This document shows positions 16,666-25,470 of a DNA stretch of 64,000 nucleotides, one piece after another (the first letter of the stretch is position 1; every line of letters begins with the position of its first letter). The translations under genes were made by a program, and so were the position numbers. The stretch covers positions 18,952 to 82,951 of the forward strand of contig JAGVNJ010000077.1 in the NCBI GenBank assembly GCA_020053305.1, read 5' to 3'. The notes under the pieces were generated by a model. That model ran no database searches. It saw only the letters and a program-made list of their open reading frames with translations, and was not told the origin of the DNA. Origin of the DNA: Candidatus Edwardsiibacteriota bacterium (GTDB lineage: Bacteria; Edwardsbacteria; AC1; EtOH8).

Positions 16666-17178
16666 CTACTGGCCCCGGCCGGTGGTTGTGCCGTTGCCCT
16701 TCTTGCCATTGGCTCCGCCTTTGGGAGTCATGTCTTCATCCTTTCCATCCTTTGCCCGTGTACGAGTGCGGGTTCTAGTTTGCTCCTTGGTCTGGGTGGA
16801 ATCGCAGATACCATCCCCATCCTCATCCCGGTATCTGGTCTGGGTCATCTCGCCTTGTCCCTTGTCGCCTTCCTCGGTGCGGGTGCGGATCTTCTGGTCC
16901 TCGCCTTTGTTCTGGGTGCGAACCTTATTTTGTTCCTTTGCGTTGACAGAATCTCCCTCGGCCAGCTTCTTCTCCACCATGGTTCTGGTCCGAGTCATCT
17001 CACCCTGTCCCTTTTGGCCCTCTTCAGTGCGGATCCTTAGCTGGGTTTCCTCGCCCTGATTTTTGGTTTTGATCTCGTTTTTCACTTTCAGGCTGTCGCC
17101 ATCTTCAGCCAAGGCCACTGTGGTCAAGGCCAGAGAAAAAGTCAAAACCGGCAGTAACAGCAGCATGTTCTTCTTCAT
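16666..17178 (-). CDS. secreted highly charged repeat protein with calcium-loop motif
   Basis: The 170-residue product has a signal peptide (MLLLLPVLTFSLALTTVALA) and then almost only Lys, Arg, Glu, Gln, Thr and Gly. Two repeats of about 45 residues can be aligned: RIRTEEGQKGQGEMTRTR and RTRTEEGDKGQGEMTQTR, each with a preceding N-x-I/V-x-T-x-N-x-G-E stretch. After the second repeat comes DEDGDGICD, a dockerin-like calcium-binding loop, followed by an Arg-Thr stretch and a Gly/Asn-rich tail. I know no family. It is probably intrinsically disordered and periplasmic or surface-exposed. A promoter at 17290-17318 fits it. Confidence 0.72.
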   Translation of the reverse strand: MKKNMLLLLPVLTFSLALTTVALAEDGDSLKVKNEIKTKNQGEETQLRIRTEEGQKGQGEMTRTRTMVEKKLAEGDSVNAKEQNKVRTQNKGEDQKIRTRTEEGDKGQGEMTQTRYRDEDGDGICDSTQTKEQTRTRTRTRAKDGKDEDMTPKGGANGKKGNGTTTGRGQ

Positions 17179-17289
17179 TTTATGGACCTCCTTAATAAAT
17201 TGCGAGTTGATTAACCGTCGTTGATTAACCGTCTCTGTTTTGTTATATTACATTAGAGCTATCCACCATTAATAAGGTTCCCAGACATA

Positions 17290-17318
17290 ATTATAACATT
17301 AATATTGATATTAGACAA
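17290..17318 (-). promoter_or_regulatory. candidate promoter of the 16666 gene
   Basis: On the minus strand, TTGTCT (17313-17318), 17 bases and TATAAT (17290-17295) lead toward the repeat protein gene. It overlaps the promoter for mnmG on the other strand. Confidence 0.65.
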
Positions 17319-17333
17319 CTATTATGTTATCAT
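17305..17333 (+). promoter_or_regulatory. candidate promoter of mnmG
   Basis: TTGATA (17305-17310), 17 bases and TATCAT (17328-17333) lie about 70 bases upstream of mnmG. Its -35 box sits inside the spacer of the divergent promoter, so the two should compete. Confidence 0.6.
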
Positions 17334-17405
17334 AGTTTATTCAATGGCAAGACAATTAATATATTTTCTATGTCTTTGCCTTGCTTGTTGTTATGAATTG
17401 TTTTT

Positions 17406-19331
17406 ATGAATAAACTTTTTGATGTTATAGTCATAGGCGGCGGACACGCTGGCATTGAAGCGGCGGTTGCTTGTTCGGGCATGGGAATGAATACTGCTTT
17501 ATTCAGCATTACCCTGGACCGCATAGGCTGGATGTCATGCAATCCGTCCATCGGCGGACTGGCAAAAAGCCATCTGGTAAAGGAGATTGATGCCATGGGC
17601 GGCGCCATGGGCCGGTTGGCCGATTTGTCAGGGATACAGTTCCGGATGCTGAATAAGGGCAAGGGGCCGGCGGTCTGGTCTCTTCGGGCCCAATGTGACC
17701 GAACTCTTTATTCGGCAGAAGCCAAGCATCTTCTAGAGAATCTGCCAACTGTAGAACTCCGGCAAGCCTTGGTTAATGATATTATACTAACGGAGCGGAA
17801 CGGTATAAAATATGCTGCCGGGGTAAGGACCGAAAGCGGTCAGGAATTTTTTGCCAAGGCCTTGATCGTGGCCACCGGTACTTTTCTTAACGGGCTGATA
17901 CATATCGGAGACCGGTCCTTTCCGGCCGGCCGGGCCGGGGAATTCCCGGCCCAAAAATTATCAGATTCACTTAAAACATGCGGGCTGGAAATGGGCCGGC
18001 TGAAGACCGGAACCCCGGCCCGGGTTAATTCTCAAAGCGTGGACTTTTCTGCAATGTCCGAACAGCCCGGCGACCCCGACCCGCCTCCCTTCTCTCAGCA
18101 GACCAAGCTTTACGCGGTCATCAATCAGCGTACAAATCAGAAAAGGAGTATCTGGCCAATGCTGCCCCAGCTTCCCTGCTATCTTACCTACACCAATCCG
18201 GCAACCCACCAGATCATCCGAGACAACCTTTCCCGTTCTGCCCTTTATTCCGGCCGGATAACAGGCATCGGCCCCAGGTACTGCCCGTCTATCGAGGACA
18301 AGGTGGTTCGCTTCTCCGAGCGCGAGGGGCATCAGGTTTTTATCGAGCCCGAGGGCCTCAATACCAATGAACTTTATCTTAACGGTATCTCCTCGTCTCT
18401 GCCCGAGGAGGTCCAGGAGGAGATGATCCATTCCATAAAAGGCCTGGAGAATGCTAAAATAACCCGTCCGGGCTATGCCATAGAATATGATTTTGTTTTT
18501 CCCACCCAATTATACCCCACCCTTGAGGTCAAGCTGATATCCGGCCTGTACCTGGCCGGCCAGATCAATGGCACTTCGGGATACGAAGAGGCCGCGGCCC
18601 AGGGCCTGATGGCCGGGATCAATGCCGCTAAAAAGATTTTGGGCAACGATCCCTTCATTCTGCGAAGGGACCAGGCTTATATCGGCGTTTTGATCGATGA
18701 TCTGGTCACCAAGGGAACCGAGGAGCCGTATCGGATGTTCACCTCCCGGGCCGAATACCGGCTGCTGCTGCGCCAGGACAACGCCGATCAGAGGCTTCTG
18801 GCTTACGGCTATGGTCTGGGACTTATCGCCGAGAAGCGATGGGTCGATTTCCAAAGGACCCAAAGCAGGATGGCGTCTGAAATCCAGCGCCTCCGCCTGG
18901 AAAAAGCCCTGCCGTCGGATGCCAATGATATTCTCGAAAGGCTGGGAACCTCGCCTATCAGCCAGCCGGCCAGCCTGGCCGAATTATTGAAGCGTCCTGA
19001 AGTGACCTATGATATTCTCCTGCCGCTGGACCAGTATCGTCCCGATTACGACCGGGCGGTTTTCGAAAAGGTGGAGCTGGAGCTCAAATACGGCGGATAC
19101 GCCAAACGCCAGCAGGACGAGGCCCTGAAGATGAGGGGGCTGGAAAATATGGTGCTGTCGAACAACTTCGATTACTCTCTGGTCTATGGACTTTCCACCG
19201 AAGCCCGACAGAAACTGCAGAAACTTAAACCCCTCAGCCTGGGTCAGGCCTCGAGGATATCGGGCGTCTCCCCGGCCGATGTCAGCATGTTGTTGATCCA
19301 TCTAAAAAAAACGAAAAAGGCTTGCGGTTAA
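17406..19331 (+). CDS. mnmG: tRNA uridine-5-carboxymethylaminomethyl modification enzyme
   Basis: The 641-residue FAD protein works with MnmE to install the carboxymethylaminomethyl group at wobble U34 of certain tRNAs. It has the N-terminal FAD motif [12 protein letters not shown] (residues about 6-17), [20 protein letters not shown] and LKTGTPARV. Later come [11 protein letters not shown] and [16 protein letters not shown], with a C-terminal helical tRNA/MnmE-binding domain. Length fits the family. MnmE is not in this window. mnmG-rsmG-parA-parB is a classic origin-linked order, here broken up by inserted genes. Confidence 0.97.
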   Translation: MNKLFDVIVIGGGHAGIEAAVACSGMGMNTALFSITLDRIGWMSCNPSIGGLAKSHLVKEIDAMGGAMGRLADLSGIQFRMLNKGKGPAVWSLRAQCDRTLYSAEAKHLLENLPTVELRQALVNDIILTERNGIKYAAGVRTESGQEFFAKALIVATGTFLNGLIHIGDRSFPAGRAGEFPAQKLSDSLKTCGLEMGRLKTGTPARVNSQSVDFSAMSEQPGDPDPPPFSQQTKLYAVINQRTNQKRSIWPMLPQLPCYLTYTNPATHQIIRDNLSRSALYSGRITGIGPRYCPSIEDKVVRFSEREGHQVFIEPEGLNTNELYLNGISSSLPEEVQEEMIHSIKGLENAKITRPGYAIEYDFVFPTQLYPTLEVKLISGLYLAGQINGTSGYEEAAAQGLMAGINAAKKILGNDPFILRRDQAYIGVLIDDLVTKGTEEPYRMFTSRAEYRLLLRQDNADQRLLAYGYGLGLIAEKRWVDFQRTQSRMASEIQRLRLEKALPSDANDILERLGTSPISQPASLAELLKRPEVTYDILLPLDQYRPDYDRAVFEKVELELKYGGYAKRQQDEALKMRGLENMVLSNNFDYSLVYGLSTEARQKLQKLKPLSLGQASRISGVSPADVSMLLIHLKKTKKACG

Positions 19332-19407
19332 TTTGACCTTGATATCTTTTACGTTTTCCTGTAATATTGATGTGTTAGTTGTTAGTAATAACCAGGAGGG
19401 CACCATT

Positions 19408-21375
19408 ATGAAAAAAATAATCCTGTCGGCACTGATCCTGATCTCTTTCTCCCAGGCGCGGGGGCAGGCCATCAAATTTGAATTTTCCAGCATCCAGTTC
19501 CGCACCGGGCGGGCCAGCATTGATCCCAGGACCTACCCGGCTCTGGACTCTCTGGCAGTATTTTTAAAGAACTCCGGGGTCAGGATAGAAATTGCCGGAC
19601 ATACCGACAATGCGGGCGGCTCCAGGGCCAACCAGCGTCTTTCTCAGCAGCGGGCCGAGACCGTCAGGCGTTATCTGATATCCCGTCATCGCATTCCGGC
19701 GTCCCGGTTGATTGCCAAGGGCTACGGCGATCTGTTCCCGCTGGTTCCAAATCTGACCGCCGAATACCGGGCCAAGAACCGCCGGGTGGAGATCACCATT
19801 CTTTCCAAGATCAGAACGGCCCGCCTGTCATATATCCAGGGAAATGTTTTCACCCGCAAGCAGGGCGTCAGCAGCTGGCAGCCGGCGGCATTGGACCAGG
19901 TGTTGACCATTCAGGATGAGGTGGTGACCGATTCTTCCAGCCGGGCCGAGATCACCTTTGACAACGGCACCAAGATAAAAGTGCTTCCCAGATCGGATAT
20001 TGTGATCACTAAGCAAGCGTGGGACGAAAAAGAGGGAGTAGGGGATACCGAGCTTAAGCTTATGATGGGGCGCACCCTCTCCAAGGTGGCAAAGCTGAGG
20101 AGCAACAAGGAGCACTTTTCCATGGCCACCCCCACCGCAATAGCCGGAATCCGCGGCACGGAATTTATCGTGGAACATAGGCCGGACAGGACCGCCCTGC
20201 TTTCGGTTTGGGAGAGCAGTGTGTCCTGGCGTGGACAGTTAGCCGGTTCCCTGGAAACCGAAGTACCATCGGGCAAGGGGTGTCGTTGCCGGCACGGACA
20301 GCAACCGGAACCCTTGGTGGATCTGCCCGCTCCGCCGTTTCCCAAATCCCCTGCGGCCAATGATACTTTCTTTTATAACCCGGACCGGACCCGTTCCATC
20401 ACTTATCATTGGAGCAAGCCGGCTGATATTAAGGCCCACCTCCTGGTCTGGCATGATATTGATCAGAACGAGGTGCTGGTTGACGCTGTTGTATCCAGCG
20501 ACAGCTTTAAAATGGCTCCTCCAAAGACTGACAAAATTTACTGGTCATTGACGGCGATAGATTCTATCGGATTTGAGGGGCAGCCCTGGCCCAGCCGGGT
20601 GCTCAACCTGTCCCGCAAGCTTGATAATCCCCGGCTGGATATATTAAACCCCAAATCGGAACAAACGATCAACAGCAATATGACCCTGGTAACCGGCCAG
20701 ACCGATTTAAAGGCCTTGATCACCATCAATGGACTGACCGTCACTACGGCACAAGATGGAGTTTTTGCCCAACCGGTTAAGTTAACTCCGGGCATAAATA
20801 ATATCATGATAACCTCCACCGACCGGGCCGGGAATATCACTTCGGTGGCTTTCAGTGTGGTCTCTTCGCCCGTAAAGCGTTATGAGTTGCAGCCCTTTGG
20901 GTCAGGGATTAAGCTGCTGGGAGGAGATATGGACTTTAGTGCTATCGGGTTTATCGCTGGTGCCAAGGCCGCTTATAACCTAAACGAAAAATACAGTCTT
21001 GGTGTCTTGGGCGGATATAGTGAAGTGGGCGCCAGGGATGTTACTGAAATTCCAAACGAATACCTGACCAGTATGACATTGGCCGGAGCTTTTGTAAAAT
21101 ACACCTTTGCCCCGGGAGCCGCAATCACTCCTTATTTGACAGCCGAGGCCGGAGCCATCATGTGGAAGAACCAGTATAACGACGCCACCCTTTACGAATC
21201 AAACAGCCCGTTCGTCGCCATCGGCCCGGGCGTACGGTTTAACCTTAACCCTGGCATCGGACTGCAGGCAGAGGGCAAGGGCGGATTCATGGCCAACAAT
21301 GATCCCAACTCCGGACCGATGGATGCCAACAACCTGTTCCTCGTCGGATCACTTGGTCTCTGTTTTGGCCTTTAA
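19408..21375 (+). CDS. OmpA-FecR-beta-barrel fusion protein
   Basis: From the ATG at 19408 (AGGAGG 9 bases upstream) the product has 655 residues. After a signal peptide comes an OmpA-like peptidoglycan-binding domain, residues about 22-130 (GHTDNAGGSRANQRLSQQRA and the R-R-V-E ending). A FecR domain follows at about 132-240 (VLTIQDEVVTDSSSRAEITF and TAIAGIRGTEFIV). A middle part with Ig/beta-sandwich features (WSKPADIKAHLLVWHDIDQN, NINGLTV-type) leads to a C-terminal barrel-like region from about 510 ending in GLCFGL. OmpA is normally C-terminal, so the order is unusual. It may anchor a sensing or surface module to the cell wall; this is an inference. Confidence 0.8.
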   Translation: MKKIILSALILISFSQARGQAIKFEFSSIQFRTGRASIDPRTYPALDSLAVFLKNSGVRIEIAGHTDNAGGSRANQRLSQQRAETVRRYLISRHRIPASRLIAKGYGDLFPLVPNLTAEYRAKNRRVEITILSKIRTARLSYIQGNVFTRKQGVSSWQPAALDQVLTIQDEVVTDSSSRAEITFDNGTKIKVLPRSDIVITKQAWDEKEGVGDTELKLMMGRTLSKVAKLRSNKEHFSMATPTAIAGIRGTEFIVEHRPDRTALLSVWESSVSWRGQLAGSLETEVPSGKGCRCRHGQQPEPLVDLPAPPFPKSPAANDTFFYNPDRTRSITYHWSKPADIKAHLLVWHDIDQNEVLVDAVVSSDSFKMAPPKTDKIYWSLTAIDSIGFEGQPWPSRVLNLSRKLDNPRLDILNPKSEQTINSNMTLVTGQTDLKALITINGLTVTTAQDGVFAQPVKLTPGINNIMITSTDRAGNITSVAFSVVSSPVKRYELQPFGSGIKLLGGDMDFSAIGFIAGAKAAYNLNEKYSLGVLGGYSEVGARDVTEIPNEYLTSMTLAGAFVKYTFAPGAAITPYLTAEAGAIMWKNQYNDATLYESNSPFVAIGPGVRFNLNPGIGLQAEGKGGFMANNDPNSGPMDANNLFLVGSLGLCFGL

Positions 21376-21424
21376 ATTCTTTCCCCGATTTTATTTCTTC
21401 GACGAATAAATAGCGCAGGGGATC

Positions 21425-21536
21425 ATTCCCGCGCCACGCCCCGCCTACGGCGAGGCTCCGCTTGCAGCGGGGCCGTGGGAAGGCGGGAATCCAGGTCTGG
21501 ATACCATTCGGAATTTATCCCGCACATGATGCGGGA
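21425..21536. repeat. long nested hairpin plus second hairpin
   Basis: ATTCCCGC (21425-21432) pairs with GCGGGAAT (21483-21490). Inside, CCACG and CCCCGC pair with CGTGG and GCGGGG, giving a 66-base near-continuous stem-loop. A second stem TCCCGCA / TGCGGGA is at 21518-21536. The region between the OmpA-FecR gene and the DUF4349-like gene holds only these and a terminator. Confidence 0.6.
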
Positions 21537-21602
21537 ACGGCATGACAAAAAGACATTTATAAACAGGTGCGGGTTGTTGATCAATTTAATTACCGATATA
21601 AT

Positions 21603-21631
21603 AAAAAGGCCTCCAAGACGGAGGTCTTTTT
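21603..21631. terminator. bidirectional intrinsic terminator
   Basis: AAAAAGGCCTCC and GGAGGTCTTTTT pair (one G:T) around AAGAC between two convergent genes. Confidence 0.75.
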
Positions 21632-21643
21632 GCTTAGACGGCA

Positions 21644-22333
21644 TTATCCATTGGGATCGGCCAGCGCTTTTCTGCGGCTCCTGATCCAACCTGTCAATAA
21701 TCCTAAAAAGAAAAGCAGCAGGGCCGAAAGAGCCGAGAGAAGTATCAATAAATATTTATTCCTCGATCCGGTCCGGCCGGAGGAGTAATTATCGTAGCCC
21801 CTCTCCTTGATGGATACCTGTATCATGGCCTGGGTGCTGTCCTGCTGGGAAGCGCTCCGCAGCTGGCTTTCCAGCGACTCGATCTGCTGGGTCAGCAGCT
21901 TGACCACCTCCGCTTCGGGTTTTTCCGAGGAGATTATTTTCTCCAGATATCTTTTGAATATCTCTATCTTCAGTTGGATATTCTCCAGGTCGTAATAGTT
22001 CTGATACTCGCTGTAGCTCTTGGACTGGACATCGCCCAGTTCGGCATATGAACCTATCAGTCCCAGGGCTTTTCCTTTGGGGATCTGCAGGCTTAGGTTT
22101 ATGGAGCTTTTCTTGGTCTGGTTGTTGGTGTATTCGTTGTAATTCTTGACCGCCGGATTGTATTCGGCATTGATCCGGTCGATCTTTTGGGCAATGCCTT
22201 TCACGTTCCTGACCTCTATGACGATATTCCCGTTCCCGGCGCCACCGGCCGGGCTGATCCTGGCGGCAACGCTTTCGGCGCAGGCCATTCCCCCCATCAG
22301 CAAAGCAAACAAGCACAAAAGATTCCGTGTCAT
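21644..22333 (-). CDS. DUF4349-like membrane protein
   Basis: The 229-residue product has a signal peptide (LLCLFALLMGGMACAES), a periplasmic part with a coiled coil (LENIQLKIEIFKRYLEKI to IESLESQLRSASQQDST), and one C-terminal membrane helix (YLLILLSALSALLLFFLGLL) followed by a basic tail. SSINLSLQIPKGKALGLIG and the ELGDVQSKSYSEYQ segment resemble DUF4349 proteins, but the match is not strong. Function unknown. It is probably anchored by its C-terminal helix with most of the chain in the periplasm. Confidence 0.65.
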   Translation of the reverse strand: MTRNLLCLFALLMGGMACAESVAARISPAGGAGNGNIVIEVRNVKGIAQKIDRINAEYNPAVKNYNEYTNNQTKKSSINLSLQIPKGKALGLIGSYAELGDVQSKSYSEYQNYYDLENIQLKIEIFKRYLEKIISSEKPEAEVVKLLTQQIESLESQLRSASQQDSTQAMIQVSIKERGYDNYSSGRTGSRNKYLLILLSALSALLLFFLGLLTGWIRSRRKALADPNG

Positions 22334-22423
22334 CTCTCTCTCCTTAAAATATTAGTGTTCCAACCGCTAAGCATCATATATACCAGTATAATATCAGGGA
22401 TATTCCCGGTCAAGGGAAATTTA

Positions 22424-23293
22424 TCAGGTCTCGGCCAGCACCACGCCGCCGATCAGGATCAGTCCGCCCAGGATCAGACCGGCGGTCAATTTTTCCCCCA
22501 ACAGAAATATGCCCGATAGCACGGTCACCAGCGGTATCAAGTATACCACCGCTCCCAGCCGGGCGGCCTCGGTGTGCTTTAAGGCCCAGGACCACACCAG
22601 GAATCCGAAGATGGTGCACACCAGAGTCAGAAAAGTCAGCGCCCACCAGGCCGGAGCCGGCAATTGGGCCAGGTTTCCAGGAATGAAAAAAACCAGCGGC
22701 ATACTGCCCCACAATATGGCCGACATGGTTATCAGGTTGGGATCCTCCCGGCCCACCATGGGCTTCCCCACGATGGTATATATTGCCCAGGATATCGGCG
22801 CCCCCAGGGTGATCAGCACCCCCCATAGGTAGTTGAAGCTGATGGGGTCGTTGGTTCCCCAGCGCACCACCGCAAACAGGCCGATGAAGGAGATGATTAT
22901 CCCCAGCAGTTTTCTGGCGGTGATCTTTTCCCTTAAAACCATATTGGAGGCGACCAGGGTGAAGATGGGGGAGAGGCCGACCATCAGGCTGGCGGTTCCG
23001 GCGGCTATCCTGGTCTCGCCGAAGTTGAGGGCCAGATTATATCCCAGGACGCCGGTAATCCCGTATAGCGAGATACCCCGCCATTCTTTCTTCCAGACCG
23101 CCAGCATCCTTTTGGGGCCATAAAAGACCAGCATTATCGCCAAAACGATCGCCGCGGCCGGAACATACCGCAGCGAGGTAAGCCCCATGGCCGAAAACCC
23201 CTGAACCTCCAGCAGGTATTTGATGGCTACAAAAGCAATCCCCCAGGAGAGAACTACCAGCAGCATTAAAAAAAGCAATAATATTTTTTTCAT
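22424..23293 (-). CDS. EamA-family (DMT superfamily) transporter, copy 2
   Basis: The 289-residue protein has ten predicted membrane helices in two EamA halves. The first half contains LSWGIAFVAIKYLLEVQGFS and LNFGETRIAAGTASLMVGLS; the second has GAPISWAIYTIVGKPMVG and LKHTEAARLGAVVYLIPL. These match drug/metabolite exporters of the inner membrane; the substrate is unknown. It starts 13 bases after the stop of the related gene at 23306, so the two form an operon. The two share fold and landmarks but are well diverged. Confidence 0.85.
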   Translation of the reverse strand: MKKILLLFLMLLVVLSWGIAFVAIKYLLEVQGFSAMGLTSLRYVPAAAIVLAIMLVFYGPKRMLAVWKKEWRGISLYGITGVLGYNLALNFGETRIAAGTASLMVGLSPIFTLVASNMVLREKITARKLLGIIISFIGLFAVVRWGTNDPISFNYLWGVLITLGAPISWAIYTIVGKPMVGREDPNLITMSAILWGSMPLVFFIPGNLAQLPAPAWWALTFLTLVCTIFGFLVWSWALKHTEAARLGAVVYLIPLVTVLSGIFLLGEKLTAGLILGGLILIGGVVLAET

Positions 23294-23305
23294 ATATTCC
23301 CCGAA

Positions 23306-24157
23306 TTATTTTCCCAGTTCGGCGGTGAGCGTCCCCGCCAGGATCATTCCAGCCCCCAGCCATCCCGCCATCGGCAGCATCTCGCCGAAAAGCACGAAGG
23401 CAAAACCCGCCGCAAACAAGGGCTCCATGGTATAGATGATGGCGGCCCTGGTGGCGGTGGTCCTTCTCTGCCAGTAGAACTGGATGACCAACGCCCCGGC
23501 GGTAGCCAGCAGGCTGGTGACGGCCAGGTCCAGCAGCAGACTGTCTGACCATTGCCAATGCGGTTTTTCCAGCGCGCCGATGAAGATGGCCGACAGGATC
23601 ACGGTGGTTAATATCTGGACCATGATCATGTCCATGGGCTGATGCTTTTGGGTGAACTTCTGCACCAGCACCACCTCCACGGCAAAGCTGACGGCGCAGA
23701 GGGCGGTCAGCAGGTCGCCCTTGTTGAAGCCGCCGGCTTCCGGGCGGGAGAGGAAGTACAGCCCCGCGGCGGCCATAATCACCCCCAGTATCTGCCAAGC
23801 GTCGCTTTTGGTTTTCAGCATGACGACCGAGAGCCAGGGCACCAGCACCACACACATTCCGGTGATAAAAGCCGATCGGGTGGCGGTGGTGTAAACCAGC
23901 CCCACGGTCTGGAAGGCAAATCCGGCGAATAAAAAAACTCCTATCAACATCCCGTCGCGCCAGCCCTCCCGGGAAAGGGTTTTCAAGCCTTTATAACAGA
24001 ACGGCAGCAGCGCCAGCCCGGCCAGCAGGAACCGCACTCCCAAAAACACCAGGGGAGAGGCGTACAGCATGGCATCCTTGACCGCCACAAAGGTGACGCC
24101 CCAAAAAAAGGTGGCCAGCAACAACCACATATCCGCTTTTAAATGTCTGTTCGGCAT
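23306..24157 (-). CDS. EamA-family (DMT superfamily) transporter, copy 1
   Basis: The 283-residue product begins LLLATFFWGVTFVAVKDAML and contains FAFQTVGLVYTTATRSAFI, the typical first EamA half. The second half has IQFYWQRRTTATRAAIIYTM and EPLFAAGFAFVLFGEMLP. It is an inner-membrane exporter with unknown substrate and is likely active alongside its downstream paralogue, possibly as a heterodimer. The ATG lies 8 bases after an extended -10 box, so the message is close to leaderless. Confidence 0.88.
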   Translation of the reverse strand: MPNRHLKADMWLLLATFFWGVTFVAVKDAMLYASPLVFLGVRFLLAGLALLPFCYKGLKTLSREGWRDGMLIGVFLFAGFAFQTVGLVYTTATRSAFITGMCVVLVPWLSVVMLKTKSDAWQILGVIMAAAGLYFLSRPEAGGFNKGDLLTALCAVSFAVEVVLVQKFTQKHQPMDMIMVQILTTVILSAIFIGALEKPHWQWSDSLLLDLAVTSLLATAGALVIQFYWQRRTTATRAAIIYTMEPLFAAGFAFVLFGEMLPMAGWLGAGMILAGTLTAELGK

Positions 24158-24165
24158 AGGCAGAC

Positions 24166-24174
24166 ATTATATCA
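24166..24174 (-). promoter_or_regulatory. extended -10 promoter, near-leaderless
   Basis: On the minus strand, TGATATAAT is followed after GTCTGCCT by the ATG of the EamA gene. There is no good -35 box, which the TG extension can compensate. The expected leader is about two bases. Confidence 0.6.
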
Positions 24175-24249
24175 TAAAAGACGGGAGATTTAATATGCAC
24201 CGACCTCGGTGGAAGAAATAATATTATACTTCTGCCAAAAATGTTTTTT

Positions 24250-24354
24250 ACCACGGAAACACTGAATTTTTGGAATAATAATCCTGGAAAAAACCGGGCT
24301 TAGGGGCCTTTTCTTTGTGTTTTCAGTGGTTCCGTGTTTCAGTGGTTAGTTTCG
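24250..24354 (-). repeat. dispersed ~105-bp repeat, copy A
   Basis: ACCACGGAAACACTGAA begins the element and TTCAGTGGTTCCGTGTTTCA with AGTGGTTAGTTTCG ends it. The reverse complement matches 50095-50197 over its whole length with scattered changes. Its ends form an imperfect inverted repeat with each other. Confidence 0.65.
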
Positions 24355-24366
24355 AAGCGATCTTTT

Positions 24367-25338
24367 TTATATCGCCAGGCTGCGTTCCCGCTCAGAACTC
24401 ATCTTGTTTCCCATCATCCCCTCGATGCCGTTCAATATCTGGCGGATCTCTCCTCGGGTGGGCGGATAATACCGGTCGGCCGAGCTGAGATTGGGATCCC
24501 GGAACAGCTTGATCAGTTTGCCGCGGCTCTCCCGGGCGATGATGGTGGATAGTTTCTCGCCAGGCATGAATTTTATTTCGTCGCGGTTGCGGAAGGAGGG
24601 ATTTATCATCAGCAGGGACAGGGCCTGCTGGCGGTAAAGAGAGGCCGCCCGGATGGTCTCCCGATAGGCCGGCTCATCGAAGATGTCGGGGCAATGGGCG
24701 GTCAGGGGCTCGGGATAGCCGTCGCTGAGCAGGATCACCAGATTGGTGGAGCCGGGCTTGCGGAACTTCTCCAAGCGCACCATGGCCAAAGCCTTTAACA
24801 GTCCGTCGGCCAGCGGGCTCTCGCCCTGGACCTTGAGGCCCATCAGCCCCTTGGTGATCACCCGATAGTTGTGGGTGGGGTGGTTGAGTATCTTGGCCTG
24901 CATGCCCTGCAGGGAGATCAGCCCGATGCGGTCCTGATGCAGCTTGAAGTAGCCGGTCAGGGAATCCAGTATCTCGGCGAAGATCTTGATGAAGGGAAAG
25001 GTGGAGCGGCTGACATCCACCAGCAGCACCAGGGTCATGCTCTGGCGCTCCAGCTTCTCCCAGCCCACAAAATCGCCGGGGCCGATGCTGAATTCCTTCC
25101 GGGCCAGCGAATATTTGCCGCCGATCAGCGAGCCGACCACCGTCTGCAGGGGGGCCAGGGTGTTCTCGCCGGCCCGGAAGCGGACGACCTTGATGTTGCG
25201 CCCCGACCGGTCGCTGATGACCGATTTGCGCTTCTTGCTGCCGCGCACAGTCCTTGATTTTAAGCGGCTTATTTTATTGAGAAATTTAAAGAAGGCTTTT
25301 TTCAGCTGGCTGAACGTGCCGGGCGGCTCCTGGAACAA
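24367..25338 (-). CDS. VWA-domain half of a ChlD-like chelatase subunit
   Basis: This frame encodes a von Willebrand factor A domain: LVLLVDVSRSTFPFIKIFAE carries the D-x-S-x-S metal site, GESPLADGLLKAL the threonine/serine loop, and LVILLSDGYPEP the later Asp. A basic linker (LKKAFFKFLNKISRLKSRTV) precedes it. There is no ATG; the only in-frame starts upstream are TTG at 25338 or none. The frame stays open back through the AAA+ gene to a run of nine A on the minus strand and is in the -1 phase. A -1 shift there would give AAA-linker-VWA, the ChlD/BchD architecture. If it is independently translated, the TTG at 25338 is the likely start. Confidence 0.75.
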   Translation of the reverse strand: MFQEPPGTFSQLKKAFFKFLNKISRLKSRTVRGSKKRKSVISDRSGRNIKVVRFRAGENTLAPLQTVVGSLIGGKYSLARKEFSIGPGDFVGWEKLERQSMTLVLLVDVSRSTFPFIKIFAEILDSLTGYFKLHQDRIGLISLQGMQAKILNHPTHNYRVITKGLMGLKVQGESPLADGLLKALAMVRLEKFRKPGSTNLVILLSDGYPEPLTAHCPDIFDEPAYRETIRAASLYRQQALSLLMINPSFRNRDEIKFMPGEKLSTIIARESRGKLIKLFRDPNLSSADRYYPPTRGEIRQILNGIEGMMGNKMSSERERSLAI

Positions 25339-25442
25339 AACCGGGGCCGCTTTGTCCTGGGCCTGAAGGCGAAGTAGGATACCCGGTCTTTTCTTTTTTC
25401 TAAAGGGCAGAATCTTTTTGGAGAAATCCAGGATCTTTTCAG

Positions 25443-25470
25443 CTATGGATTGCCGTTTTTTTTTATACGT
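25443..25470 (-). other. candidate -1 frameshift site (A9C)
   Basis: On the minus strand the AAA+ gene ends CGT ATA AAA AAA AAC GGC, then AAT CCA TAG. A run of nine A is at 25456-25464. Slipping back one base reads TAT AAA AAA AAA CGG CAA TCC and stays open into the VWA domain without a stop. The heptamer A-AAA-AAA is a classic -1 slippery sequence, and A9 can also cause transcriptional slippage. Confidence 0.65.

Noticed and set aside
17178..17405. second DnaA-box cluster near mnmG
   Set aside because: Only a weak TATCCACC-type match is seen; there is no cluster comparable to 56.5 kb.
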